A stretch of DNA of 64,000 bases, from assembly GCA_022072125.1 (NCBI GenBank), contig JAJVIH010000030.1, positions 42,761-106,760 of the forward strand. The letters are read 5' to 3'. The notes beneath the pieces were generated by a model. It was given only the letters and a program-made list of their open reading frames with translations. It searched no databases and was not told the origin of the DNA. Positions 36,909-45,510 of the stretch are shown piece after piece (position 1 is the first letter of the stretch; each line of letters begins with the position of its first letter). The DNA is from Myxococcota bacterium. GTDB taxonomy: Bacteria; Myxococcota; JAJVIH01. The translations under genes were made by a program, and so were the position numbers.

Positions 36909-37281
36909 GGGCTGGGCTTTTACCAGCGGGATCGCTCACCCGCAAGCAACCCGTCGCACGGCGGCGGCTCCCGTTTGCTGAACCGCAACTCCGCCCCTTT
37001 CCGTTGTCTCCCGGATTTTTCACGCTCCGGCGCGTTACGCCGCCCCTTCATTCATTGTGCGTCATACGCGAGCCACACCCATCCCCTCATTGCTTGCACA
37101 ACAGGCAGGGAGAGCCGGGGTCAGGCGGACAGACCATGTGGACGCGCCCGGACACCCACGATGAAAACGCGGCTCCCCCCATCTACGAACTGGCTCTGGC
37201 GGACAGTACGCGCGGGCGGCGTGCAAAACACGGCCGCAACCACGCGGCCCCGCATCCAGTCCATTCTGTTTCAATACCCGC
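36909..37281. other. 373-base intergenic region upstream of hisD
   Basis: This holds the hisD promoter side and the 3' end of the zinc-ribbon gene. I see no RNA gene, no convincing reading frame and no clear promoter or riboswitch. Confidence 0.4.
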
Positions 37282-38352
37282 CTACCATTTGTAGGCGAAC
37301 AACATGCGCGCGGCCAAACCCATAATCATGAACACAATCATCATCATCCAGAACGGTACGTCGCTGGAGGTCAGGACGAAGATCAGCAGTCCGATGACAA
37401 TCCCCAAACCACTGCTGAACAGCGTCACCTTGAGTTGCCGCGATTGATCGGCCTGGGCGGCCTCCTCTGTCCGCCACTCCTTGAGTTTTTCCTGAAAGCC
37501 AGGTTCCGCCGCCGGATTCATTTCGTTGTAGTACGAACCCCGGTATGGCTGATGCGGCTTCAAGACCGGCGGCGGAAGATGAGGGCTTGGCGCCCAAACC
37601 GGTCCCGGAGGCGAAGTCCCGGGCGGCGCGGGCGGATAAACAGGCGGCGGATATCCCGGAGATGAATATCCCGGCGGCTCCAGGGAGACTGGCGCGGACG
37701 GCGGCGCATCCAGTTCCAGCGCGGGTTCGTGGCTTTCTGGCGCGGTCAGTATCCGGTTTTGCGATGGATGGAAAGACAAATGCGCGGCGGGATCATGCTC
37801 CGCATCCACGGGCGCGCCTGCGGAGGGGGGACGCCATGGAACCGCATGCGCGAAAGGATCGGCGGGATTCGCCGGCTGCAGTGTCACGGGCGCAGGGCTG
37901 GCGGGCGAAACAGGCTCCTCGCCGGGCGGCGGTGCGCTGGGCGCGGCTGAATAAGGCGACGGCGCCTGCCGCGGCGGCTGGGCGTTCAGATCCGCGCCGC
38001 AATTGAAACAGAACCCGGCGGTTTGCAGGTTGTTCCAGCCGCATTTGCGGCACATCCGGTTGGCGATCTGCTGCACGGAAGCACGCGGCGCCGCTGCCGG
38101 AGGCGGAGAAGGCTCCGGCGTTGCGGACGGAGAGAAAGCAAACGCCGCGGACGCGGGTTGCCTGGCGGGGTCATGGGGAAAACCAGAATTGGCGGATTGC
38201 TGTTCGTCCGGCGGCGCCAGATCGAGCGGGTTGACCGCATCCCCCGTATCATGGGGCATGGTCACCACTTTCAGGCTGACCGGCCGTCCGGCGGGTTGGG
38301 CGGATCCCTCTGGCGCATTCTGGGGTGGTTGATCTGGATCTTCAGGCGTCAT
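37282..38352 (-). CDS. Zinc-ribbon, Pro-rich membrane protein
   Basis: A 356-residue protein. A zinc ribbon lies at residues 101-118: CRKCGWNNLQTAGFCFNC, with cysteines 101, 104, 115 and 118. The flanking 80 and 160 residues are Pro/Ala/Ser-rich and probably disordered. Two hydrophobic helices are at the C-terminus (TLFSSGLGIVIGLLIFVL and FWMMMIVFMIMGLAARML). This architecture of zinc ribbon, disordered linker and membrane anchor is frequent in Myxococcota proteins of unknown function. The ATG at 38352 has AGGAAA upstream. It is a single gene; no partner is obvious. Confidence 0.72.
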   Translation of the reverse strand: MTPEDPDQPPQNAPEGSAQPAGRPVSLKVVTMPHDTGDAVNPLDLAPPDEQQSANSGFPHDPARQPASAAFAFSPSATPEPSPPPAAAPRASVQQIANRMCRKCGWNNLQTAGFCFNCGADLNAQPPRQAPSPYSAAPSAPPPGEEPVSPASPAPVTLQPANPADPFAHAVPWRPPSAGAPVDAEHDPAAHLSFHPSQNRILTAPESHEPALELDAPPSAPVSLEPPGYSSPGYPPPVYPPAPPGTSPPGPVWAPSPHLPPPVLKPHQPYRGSYYNEMNPAAEPGFQEKLKEWRTEEAAQADQSRQLKVTLFSSGLGIVIGLLIFVLTSSDVPFWMMMIVFMIMGLAARMLFAYKW

Positions 38353-38756
38353 GCTGGTTTCCTGTACCCATATTGTCCACACCCGTCTTCCTCATGGATA
38401 TCTCAAGTAACACCACGCATGCGGTTTCTGTCAAAAGGGTTGTGTTTCCCGGGATCATGGTTGCGAACTCCGGTTCATCCAGCCGCGGGAAAAACCTCTG
38501 GAGTCTGATGCGGAAAAATTTTCCAGGCCGGGGTGTGATGCGCGACACACGCGATCAATTCAAAAAAATTTTGCGGCGCGTGCTGGTGGTCACAGAACTT
38601 TTTCACGGGTTCAGGCGTCATACGGATGGACGGTTGGGGAAAGCAGCAGTTCCAGCCGGGTCCGGAAAACCCACGAGGTTCTTGCATGGAGGGGACCCTT
38701 GTGATTAGCTCTCCGGGCAGTTGTTCGCAACCAGCATTCCTCCAACGGAGAATCCC
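38353..38756. other. 404-base intergenic region between divergent genes
   Basis: The region must contain promoters for the zinc-ribbon gene (minus) and the small Lys/Gly-rich secreted protein (plus). A short AT-rich run, aattcaaaaaaattttgcg, lies near 38560. I see no RNA gene, riboswitch or reading frame that looks coding. Confidence 0.4.
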
Positions 38757-39023
38757 ATGAAGAAGCTTGTCAATCTCAGCGTGTTCGCTCTCGCCCTTGT
38801 CGCCTTCGCCGGCGGCGCTTTCGCGTGCCCGGGCGACGGCAAGGAGTCCGCCTCCTCGGACAACACCACCGTGGCTCAGGCCGACGGGAAGGCCGCCAAG
38901 ACCAAGGATGGCAAGTCCACCGAAGGCGGCGGCGACACCGGCGGCAAGGTCAAGAAAGCCAAGGGCGGCAAGGCCAAGGGCGGCGACAACAAGGACAACA
39001 AGGACGGCAAGGGCGGCGGCTGA
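38757..39023 (+). CDS. Small secreted Lys/Gly-rich low-complexity protein
   Basis: An 88-residue protein with a signal peptide (LVNLSVFALALVAFAGGAFA, cut before or near the following Cys). The mature part is almost entirely Gly, Lys, Asp and Ser, ending in GGDNKDNKDGKGGG, so it is unfolded and highly charged. One cysteine (ACPG) directly follows the signal and could be a lipidation site, but AFAC is a poor lipobox. The ATG has GGAGAATCCC upstream and a strong terminator follows, which supports a real, separately transcribed gene. I recognise no family. Confidence 0.7.
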   Translation: MKKLVNLSVFALALVAFAGGAFACPGDGKESASSDNTTVAQADGKAAKTKDGKSTEGGGDTGGKVKKAKGGKAKGGDNKDNKDGKGGG

Positions 39024-39051
39024 TTTAGCCCCCCTTTGGGTCCAACCCATC

Positions 39052-39080
39052 AAAACGGCGGTCCCGCGGACCGCCGTTTT
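39052..39080 (+). terminator. Intrinsic terminator of the small secreted protein gene
   Basis: A perfect hairpin with 13-base arms (AAAACGGCGGTCC / GGACCGCCGTTTT) and a CGC loop, followed by the T-rich TTTTGTATTTT. It starts 29 bases after the stop codon. Confidence 0.85.
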
Positions 39081-39240
39081 GTATTTTCAACAAGGTTGCG
39101 AAACGGCGCCCCTTCCGCTCCGCCGCGCCGGGATGTTTTCCCAGATTGGGACTCGGAATGATCAAGGCGCTTGAAAAGAACTCCCGCTTTCGTTAGGAAT
39201 GCCGGACGGGAAAGTTTCAGAAAAGTCAGAGGGATTTGTC

Positions 39241-40149
39241 GTGAATGAACCTCAACCGATGGTTCTGCATTTTATCTCCGGGAAATACCGGGGCGGGCAG
39301 TTCCCCATCCAGCCCGGGCAGGAAATTGTGATTGGCCGTTCCAGCGATCTCGACATGGTCTTGGTCGAGGACATGGTCAGCCGCAAACACTCCAAAATAT
39401 CCTATTTGCCCGATGGCATTTATATCCAGGATCTGGGTAGCACCAACGGCACTTTCGTCAACGGCGAACGGATCAAACGCACCAAACTGAAGGAAGGCGA
39501 CCGCATCCTGGTCGGCACATCCATTCTCAAGCTGGAAAAGGACGGCTTTGAGCCCAGCCCGGAATCCGAGGCCGCGCGCCAGGGCCGCCGGCCGCGCAGC
39601 GGCCAGAGCACCATGGCAGGCTCCCTGGAAGAGATTCCCCTGCCGGACCTGATGCAGTTGTTCTCCACCAGCCGCAAATCCGGCGTGCTGGTGATCAACA
39701 ACCAGGACACCAAGGGAAAAATCCATTTCCGGGAAGGGCGCATCGTTTACGCTTCCATCAACGACAACCACGACCTGGGACCGCAGAAGGCCATCTACCG
39801 CATGATCGCCTGGGACAAGGGCTTTTTCGAGTTGCAGGCGCCCACCGATGAAGAGTTCATGATCGAACTCGACGAGCCGGTGGAGTCGCTGTTGATGGAA
39901 GGCATGCGGCTCAAGGATGAAATCGGCCGCTACAAGGACCATGTTCCCGGCCTGAGCGCGCGGTTGAAGGTGAACCTGCCGCTGGGCGCGCCATTGCGCG
40001 CGCTGGAGCCCGCGCTGCTCGACATGTTTCAGCATGTGCTGAACGATGGCCGCGTGGAGAGCATCCTCAACGAAAGCCCGGAGAGCGATCTGGAAACCGT
40101 GCGCCTGCTCTCCGAATTGGTCAAGAAGAAATATATCGTGGTGGATTAG
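39241..40149 (+). CDS. FHA domain–DUF4388 (PATAN) signalling protein
   Basis: A 302-residue protein. Residues about 7-100 form an FHA domain, which binds phosphothreonine: IVIGRSSDLDMVL, VSRKHSKI and STNGTFVNG carry the conserved Gly-Arg, Ser-Arg-x-His and Asn residues. Residues about 125-215 form a DUF4388/PATAN domain (SLEEIPLPDLMQLFSTSRKSG and VLVINNQDTKGKIHFREGRI), common in response regulators and gliding or polarity proteins. The remaining C-terminus is helical and not recognised. The GTG at 39241 with GAGGG seven bases upstream is preferred over an ATG at 39199, which has AGGA touching it. It may read phosphorylation by Hanks-type kinases such as the one at 32302, which is inferred. 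Confidence 0.85.
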   Translation: MNEPQPMVLHFISGKYRGGQFPIQPGQEIVIGRSSDLDMVLVEDMVSRKHSKISYLPDGIYIQDLGSTNGTFVNGERIKRTKLKEGDRILVGTSILKLEKDGFEPSPESEAARQGRRPRSGQSTMAGSLEEIPLPDLMQLFSTSRKSGVLVINNQDTKGKIHFREGRIVYASINDNHDLGPQKAIYRMIAWDKGFFELQAPTDEEFMIELDEPVESLLMEGMRLKDEIGRYKDHVPGLSARLKVNLPLGAPLRALEPALLDMFQHVLNDGRVESILNESPESDLETVRLLSELVKKKYIVVD

Positions 40150-40173
40150 CCCGCGCGGGCGATCGCCCCGGGA

Positions 40174-42189
40174 TCACTCCGGGTCGCAAACGCCGTTGCA
40201 GGTCTGCTCGATGACACCCGCCCGCAAAAAACGATCAATCTGCTTTTTCGCGGCGGGCAGCGCGCGGATCATCAAATGGGTTCCGTTGTTGGCGTCCGGC
40301 GCGAGATCACCCTGGGGCGCGGGCGCCGCCTTGAAATCCCATTCCACGTAACCACTGCCGGAATGCGGATACGGTTGCTCCTTCAATCCCCACGGCGACG
40401 ACGGTCCCGGGGTCATGTAGGGAACGCCAGCGGCCCGCGCGAGCATCTCCGACGCCTTGTTGGCCACTTCGGAATCCTCGCGGGCGATGTGCATCAACAC
40501 CTGTTTGTCCGGAGTGTCCGGCAGGCGGTCCGTCAGCATACGGGCGCCGTATCCCAGCGCCTCGGCGCGCACCCACAAATCCTGCACCTGCGAGAGCGCG
40601 AACAGGCGATCAAAATTTCCCGGGTAACTGCTGGTGAGCACCAACATGAAGGCGGAAAAATCCACGCTGCGGGTCAGCATGAATGAAAACGCCTGGCCGG
40701 GCACGCCGAGGACTCCCCGCTTCACCCACGGCGACAGCGCCATATACGGCGTCCCCATGATGCCGCCCAGGCTGTTGCCATAATACAGCACCTCGCCGGC
40801 TTCCACCCTGACCTTGCCATCCAGGGTCACGCGCGGATCGCCGGCGAAGGGGCCCTTCATCATCGCCGCCAACAACACCTGATTGAGAATGCCCTGATGC
40901 AACCGGTCTGGAACCTCGGGGAAACGCGACAAATCGGGGACCACATTGCCGGCGATATGGCCCAAATCCTCGCGGCACATGCCCCACCAGTCCGACGCCG
41001 CCACCAGATAGTTGTATTCATCGGCCTGCTGGCGCAGGAAAATCCCCTCTTTTTCGCTGAGCATGATCTGGCCGGACAACAGCAGTCCGTGGCCATAATG
41101 CAGCAAGGCGAGGGTTCCGCCTTCCCGGACCGCCTTGCGCGGGATGACGGCCTGGAAAGGAGCATTCGCCCAGCCCTGAAACACCGGATTCTCCTGTGCG
41201 TCGAGGACAAGGCGTCCGCCCGGCTTGACGCTGTCGAGGTAGAGCGGAACGCGAAAGGTTCCCGTCAACCGGCGCGCGAGGTGGGGCTCCTGTTCCGCGG
41301 TGAAATCCTCGACGCGGGTAATGGCGTATTCCGGACCGCTCGCGGGCAGGCGGCCCAGGGCGTCATCGCGCATGCGCAGCAGGCGTCCGGCGATGGCGGT
41401 CTGGCTCATCACGTCGAAATCCCACGCCAGTTGCAGGCCGGCCCGCGCCACGCCCGCCTTCTCCAGGGCCGTGAACAGGGCTTCGAAGCGCGGCCGCCGT
41501 TTCTCCAGCGCTTCGTGGTTGGAGGGACGTTTGTCGCGCAGCGCGAGGAATGCGGGCGATGGCTGGATTTCCGCACCGCCGGCGGTTCGCATCCCGCGCA
41601 GGGCCACGCCATAACGTCCGCCTTCGCGCAGCCGCTCCAGCAACCGGATGTACACGGCCCGCCGCGGATCGGTTTTGGTTGTCTGCTGGCTGATTTCCAG
41701 CACGTGGGCGATACGGCGTCCGCTGCCCAGTTCCAGCACCACGGTGGGTGAACCCGGCTCCAGCGAGCGGGCGGGATTGCCCCAGTCCGCCGCACCCTCG
41801 GGGTCAAGGTCCGCGAAGTAGAACAGTATCTGCGGCTGCGGCGAATAACCGTCCAGGGTGTCGTATTCGCTGGAGTGGATGGACTTGCCCTGGGTGTTTT
41901 TGGGCAGGGCCGCGGCGGGGATTTTCAGCCGCTGTCCGGTGGGGGTGGACGGGTCCGCTTCCAGGTACAGGCTGGATGGATAGGGGAAGGCGCAGTAAGA
42001 GGGGTCCAGCGGATCGCATTCCGGCCGGCTGTCAATGGCGATGGGTTCGCCGGCCGTAACCGGAGAGGCGCCGCCGGAATCAGCCATTCCGCCATCCCCG
42101 CCTGCGCGGGCGTTCGTCCCTTCGTTCTCCGGGGAACAGGCGGACAGGAAGAAGACCACCGCCAGCATCCAAATGAATATCCGCGCCAT
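40174..42189 (-). CDS. Lipoprotein of alpha/beta-hydrolase type
   Basis: A 671-residue lipoprotein with the lipobox LSAC. After a Gly-rich linker the protein continues with DPSYCAFPYPSSLYL and a long N-terminal beta-rich part. The second half is an alpha/beta-hydrolase: LLHYGHGLLLSG carries an oxyanion-like loop and YYGNSLGGIMG is a GxSxG nucleophile elbow. The C-terminus ends with a two-cysteine motif, CNGVC. The catalytic acid and histidine are not certain; HIAREDSEV and NNGTHLMI are candidates. Similar secreted hydrolase-like lipoproteins occur in myxobacteria, but no substrate can be named. It faces the FHA gene 24 bases from its stop. Confidence 0.72.
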   Translation of the reverse strand: MARIFIWMLAVVFFLSACSPENEGTNARAGGDGGMADSGGASPVTAGEPIAIDSRPECDPLDPSYCAFPYPSSLYLEADPSTPTGQRLKIPAAALPKNTQGKSIHSSEYDTLDGYSPQPQILFYFADLDPEGAADWGNPARSLEPGSPTVVLELGSGRRIAHVLEISQQTTKTDPRRAVYIRLLERLREGGRYGVALRGMRTAGGAEIQPSPAFLALRDKRPSNHEALEKRRPRFEALFTALEKAGVARAGLQLAWDFDVMSQTAIAGRLLRMRDDALGRLPASGPEYAITRVEDFTAEQEPHLARRLTGTFRVPLYLDSVKPGGRLVLDAQENPVFQGWANAPFQAVIPRKAVREGGTLALLHYGHGLLLSGQIMLSEKEGIFLRQQADEYNYLVAASDWWGMCREDLGHIAGNVVPDLSRFPEVPDRLHQGILNQVLLAAMMKGPFAGDPRVTLDGKVRVEAGEVLYYGNSLGGIMGTPYMALSPWVKRGVLGVPGQAFSFMLTRSVDFSAFMLVLTSSYPGNFDRLFALSQVQDLWVRAEALGYGARMLTDRLPDTPDKQVLMHIAREDSEVANKASEMLARAAGVPYMTPGPSSPWGLKEQPYPHSGSGYVEWDFKAAPAPQGDLAPDANNGTHLMIRALPAAKKQIDRFLRAGVIEQTCNGVCDPE

Positions 42190-42253
42190 ATCATCACCAC
42201 CGGAACAAGTCCCGGCGACGATAGGTCAAGCCGCCCTGGGATGGCAATGGGCC

Positions 42254-43282
42254 TCAACGCACCGAGATGATCACGAACAAGATGGTCTTGTTGCCCCGTT
42301 GGTGGGTGGGAGCGGGATACTCCGCGCCGAGTTGGTAGGCTGTCTGGATATCATCCCAGGTAATCATGGCCGTGCCGATTTGGTCGTGAGCCAAAATATC
42401 AACATCCATGAGGTTGATTTCCACCCGGGGCTTAAAGGAGGTTGGCACGTTAAGCCATCCAGTGTTGGTCCATTTGGGCATGAAGGTATTACCAACCTTG
42501 GGTAACTTTTTCTTATCTTCGAAGAAGCCCGATCCCACATCCAGCCCTATTTCGCCGCGAGGGTCCGGCGGCTCGAACACGCCGTTAACAGAAGATGCGA
42601 AAAATTGTGTGGCTGCTCCATATCCTGCCGGAAGCGTCATCGCCAACGCCTGAGCAAGTTTGGAATCAATTATCATCCTGCTCGGTCCATCCCATACTTT
42701 GCCATCTGCTTTTCCAGGAGAAATTATCGCACCGTGGACCAGAATCGTGACAGTTTCTGGCATGGGTCTTGTACAATCCACCTGACAGGTAGCATAAGTT
42801 TCGCCCGGGAGTTCACACTGGCGGTTGCCGCATACGGCTTTACAATCGGCGGGACAGGTGGCTTGGCTTTCGTCCGGATCACATTCGAAATCCCCGCACC
42901 TGATCTTGCAATCTCCCGGGCAATTGGCCTTGGTTTCTCCGTTGTCGCAGGTTCCATTGCCACATTGCAATATGCAGTCCTGACGACAGTCTTGTATTGT
43001 TTCCACGCCCTCGCAGCGACCATCGCCGCAGAACTCCTTGCAGTCCTGAGGGCATGAGGCCAGGGTTTCGCCCTTTTGACAGAGAGTGTTGCCGCAGATG
43101 GGGCGGCAGTCTTCCGGGCAGCTTTCCAGGGTTTCATCCCCGTTGCAGAACAGGTCTCCGCAGATCGGCGCTTTACCACCCGCATCAGTGTTCTCGTTGC
43201 CGATACTGTTGGGAGAGTTTTTACCTCCGCAAGCAGTGAACAAAAGGCATACGGCAGTGAAAGATGAAATCTGGCGATTCAC
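42254..43282 (-). CDS. Lipoprotein with six CGxxxC…CPxDC repeats and a C-terminal C2-like domain
   Basis: A 342-residue lipoprotein with the lipobox LFTAC. Residues 41-170 consist of six 22-residue repeats of the form CGNxxCxxGETxxxCPxDC (CGDLFCNGDETLESCPEDC is the first), each with four cysteines, probably two disulfides. The C-terminal 170 residues contain PRVEINLMDVDILAHDQIGT, which resembles a C2-type membrane or calcium-binding fold seen beside such repeats in Myxococcota. Codon use is more A/T-rich than that of the neighbours, especially in the C-terminal part, so the gene may be recently acquired or relaxed. A cell-surface role is likely and the ligand unknown. Confidence 0.8.
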   Translation of the reverse strand: MNRQISSFTAVCLLFTACGGKNSPNSIGNENTDAGGKAPICGDLFCNGDETLESCPEDCRPICGNTLCQKGETLASCPQDCKEFCGDGRCEGVETIQDCRQDCILQCGNGTCDNGETKANCPGDCKIRCGDFECDPDESQATCPADCKAVCGNRQCELPGETYATCQVDCTRPMPETVTILVHGAIISPGKADGKVWDGPSRMIIDSKLAQALAMTLPAGYGAATQFFASSVNGVFEPPDPRGEIGLDVGSGFFEDKKKLPKVGNTFMPKWTNTGWLNVPTSFKPRVEINLMDVDILAHDQIGTAMITWDDIQTAYQLGAEYPAPTHQRGNKTILFVIISVR

Positions 43283-43460
43283 GATGATTCCTTTCCGGCA
43301 GCCAAACGAAGTCCGACCTTACCCCCCCAGCAAAAGTCAAGCCAGAAACGTGATATGGGCGTATTCACCGGCTGGATTTCGTCTTGGCGCAAATAGGAAG
43401 GGGATTCACAAAAAGCGGGCCGCGGGCCGCCCACATGCATGTCAGAAAACCGCGGGGGAA

Positions 43461-43490
43461 TTGACAAATCCCTGAATTGCTGTGTTTATT
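43461..43490 (+). promoter_or_regulatory. Sigma-70 promoter of ahcY
   Basis: A perfect TTGACA (43461-43466) and TTTATT (43485-43490) with an 18-base spacer, about 70 bases before the ahcY ATG. The sequence stands out as AT-richer than its surroundings. Confidence 0.55.
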
Positions 43491-43519
43491 CGCCGTCTGG
43501 AAGGGTAGTCAGCAACGGG

Positions 43520-43548
43520 AGCGGTCCGCCGCCCCGCTTTTCTTTTTT
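43520..43548 (+). promoter_or_regulatory. Terminator-like hairpin in the ahcY leader
   Basis: AGCGG (43520-43524) can pair with CCGCT (43534-43538), with a 9-base loop, followed directly by TTTTCTTTTTT and then the GGAG ribosome binding site. It may be an attenuator or only a pyrimidine-rich leader. No SAH riboswitch consensus is seen. Confidence 0.3.
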
Positions 43549-43559
43549 CAGGAGACGCC

Positions 43560-44819
43560 ATGTCGAAGAATCACAAGGTCGCCAATGAATCCCTCGCCGA
43601 TGCGGGAAAACTCAAGATCGAATGGGCCGAAGCCAATATGCCCGTGCTGATGCACCTCCGCGAAAAAGCCATCAAGGACAAGCCCCTGGCGGGCCAGCGG
43701 GTGGCCGGCTGCCTGCACGTGACCAAGGAAACCGCCGTGCTGGTGCGCACCATCATCGCCGCCGGCGCCGAAGTATCATGGTCGGGCTGCAATCCCCTCT
43801 CCACCCAGGATGAAATCGCCGCCGCCCTGGCGGTGGATGGCGTGTCCATCTACGCCTGGCACGGCATGAGCGTGCCCGAGTTTTATTGGGCCATTGACCA
43901 GACCCTGACCTTCAAGCCCACCCTGACCCTGGACGACGGCGCCGACCTGATCACCACCGTCCACACCAAACGCACCGACCTCCTTCCGGGCGTGATTGGC
44001 GGCACCGAGGAGACCACCACCGGGGTACACCGCCTGCGCGCCATGGCCAAGGCCGGCGCCCTCAAATATCCCATCATCGCGGTCAACGACGCCGAAACGA
44101 AGTGGGATTTCGACAATGTGTACGGCACCGGCCAGTCGTCGCTGGATGGCATCCTGCGTGCGACCAGCGTGCTGGTGGCGGGCAAGAATTTCGTGGTGGC
44201 GGGCTACGGCCACTGCGGGCGCGGCGTGGCCATGCGCGCGCGCGGCGCGGGCGCCCGCGTCATTGTCACCGAGGTCAAGCCGACGGCGGCGCTCAAGGCC
44301 CATCTCGAAGGCTTCGAGGTGCTGCCGATGGATGAAGCCGCGAAGATCGGCGATATCTTCATCACCGCCACCGGCATGAAGGATGTCATCGTCAAGCGCC
44401 ACTTTGAAACCATGAAGGACGGCGCCATCGTCTGCAACACCGGCCACTACGACTGCGAACTGAACCTGAACCACCTGAAGGAACTGGCGGAGCGCGTGCG
44501 CACCGTCCGTTCCAACAACGAGGAATACAAACTCAGGAACGGGCGCCGTGTCTTCGTGCTGGCGCAGGGCCGCCTGGTCAATCTGGCCGCGGCGGAAGGC
44601 CACCCGTCGGAAGTCATGGACATGAGCTTCGCCAACCAGTTTCTGTCGCTGGTCCGTCTGGCCAAGGAAGGCAAGAAACTGCAGGCCGCCGTATATGACA
44701 TCAGCGAGGAGCAGGACCAAGAACTGGCCTCGGTCAAGCTGGCCGCCACCGGTCTGTCCATTGACAGGCTGACCCCGGAGCAGATTGCTTACCAGGACGA
44801 CTACCTGGCCGGCACCTGA
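43560..44819 (+). CDS. ahcY: S-adenosylhomocysteine hydrolase
   Basis: A 419-residue NAD-dependent enzyme that reversibly cleaves S-adenosylhomocysteine to adenosine and homocysteine, removing the inhibitor of methyltransferases. Diagnostic segments are SWSGCNPLSTQDEIAAAL, DDGADLITTVH and TGQSSLDGILRAT. The NAD-binding glycine motif is VVAGYGHCGRGVAMRARG (about residue 205), and the C-terminal half has CNTGHYDCELN and NLAAAEGHPSEVMDMSF. It is the short form without the ~40-residue insertion of the eukaryotic type, and ends in DDYLAGT rather than the usual Lys/Tyr tail. A strong GGAG lies six bases before the ATG. It has its own promoter and terminator. Confidence 0.97.
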   Translation: MSKNHKVANESLADAGKLKIEWAEANMPVLMHLREKAIKDKPLAGQRVAGCLHVTKETAVLVRTIIAAGAEVSWSGCNPLSTQDEIAAALAVDGVSIYAWHGMSVPEFYWAIDQTLTFKPTLTLDDGADLITTVHTKRTDLLPGVIGGTEETTTGVHRLRAMAKAGALKYPIIAVNDAETKWDFDNVYGTGQSSLDGILRATSVLVAGKNFVVAGYGHCGRGVAMRARGAGARVIVTEVKPTAALKAHLEGFEVLPMDEAAKIGDIFITATGMKDVIVKRHFETMKDGAIVCNTGHYDCELNLNHLKELAERVRTVRSNNEEYKLRNGRRVFVLAQGRLVNLAAAEGHPSEVMDMSFANQFLSLVRLAKEGKKLQAAVYDISEEQDQELASVKLAATGLSIDRLTPEQIAYQDDYLAGT

Positions 44820-44843
44820 TCCCGCCGCGCCATGTCCTTATCC

Positions 44844-44879
44844 GGACACCTCCGCCACGCCGGGGATGTCCGTTTTTTT
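44844..44879 (+). terminator. Intrinsic terminator of ahcY
   Basis: GGACACCTCCG pairs with CGGGGATGTCC (one mismatch, one G-U), followed by a run of seven T residues (44873-44879), 25 bases after the ahcY stop. Confidence 0.85.
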
Positions 44880-45021
44880 GCGAAATCGCTTGCAGCGTCC
44901 CCCGGGTGGAGTAAGTTGTCTGGCGCAACAACGCCATCCCGGTTGAGTCGGCATCCGCGAAATCATGACGTTTTCGCCGGTTCCCGCGGTCACAACCTGA
45001 CAGACGGCAGCACCATCCACC

Positions 45022-45510
45022 ATGTCGCACCTGTGGAACGATAACGATCGCCTGCTCATGCTGCTGCACGCGCTGGTGTCCCTGTTCACGCTCTTCGCAT
45101 CCACCCGGGCGGCCGGAGCCAGCCTGATCGCCTTCCGCAAAAGCGCCCTGACCCGCAACGAACGGCGGTTTGTATACGCCAGCCTGGCGCTGTCCGCCGC
45201 GAGCGCGCTGACCGGATTCATCGTGTACCCGCCTTACAAGCTGGACGTGCGGATGGTGGTTTTCGAGCCCAACCACCGCTGGCTGGTTTCCCTGTTTGAA
45301 ATCAAGGAGCATTTTGGCGTGCTGATGCTGGGGGCGTCCGCGGGTTCCGCCCTGCTCGTGCGCGGACAGGCCGATGAGGAATTGCAGCCGCTCCGCCGGT
45401 GGTTGCTGGCCGGACTCTGTCTGTGGACAGCTTCCATGGCCTGGTTCGCCGTGTTGTCCGGCTTGGCGATCACCAGCTACCGGTCCGTGGGAGATATGTT
45501 GACGCCATGA
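45022..45510 (+). CDS. Small four-helix membrane protein
   Basis: A 162-residue protein with about four transmembrane helices, for example LMLLHALVSLFTLFAST and WLLAGLCLWTASMAWFAVLSG, and a conserved-looking loop FIVYPPYKLDVRMVVFEPNH. A histidine in the first helix (LLHA) and one in the third (KEHFG) could be cofactor ligands, as in small cytochrome-b-like proteins, but this is unproven. The stop overlaps the next gene by four bases (ATGA), so the pair is co-translated. No named family is recognised. Confidence 0.7.
   Translation: MSHLWNDNDRLLMLLHALVSLFTLFASTRAAGASLIAFRKSALTRNERRFVYASLALSAASALTGFIVYPPYKLDVRMVVFEPNHRWLVSLFEIKEHFGVLMLGASAGSALLVRGQADEELQPLRRWLLAGLCLWTASMAWFAVLSGLAITSYRSVGDMLTP

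Noticed and set aside
36909..37281. tRNA or small RNA gene in the hisD upstream gap
   Set aside because: No cloverleaf, GGTTCGAATCC-like T-loop or terminator was found.
43283..43559. SAH riboswitch upstream of ahcY
   Set aside because: The conserved core of known SAH riboswitches is not present in the leader, which is only about 70 bases from the promoter.
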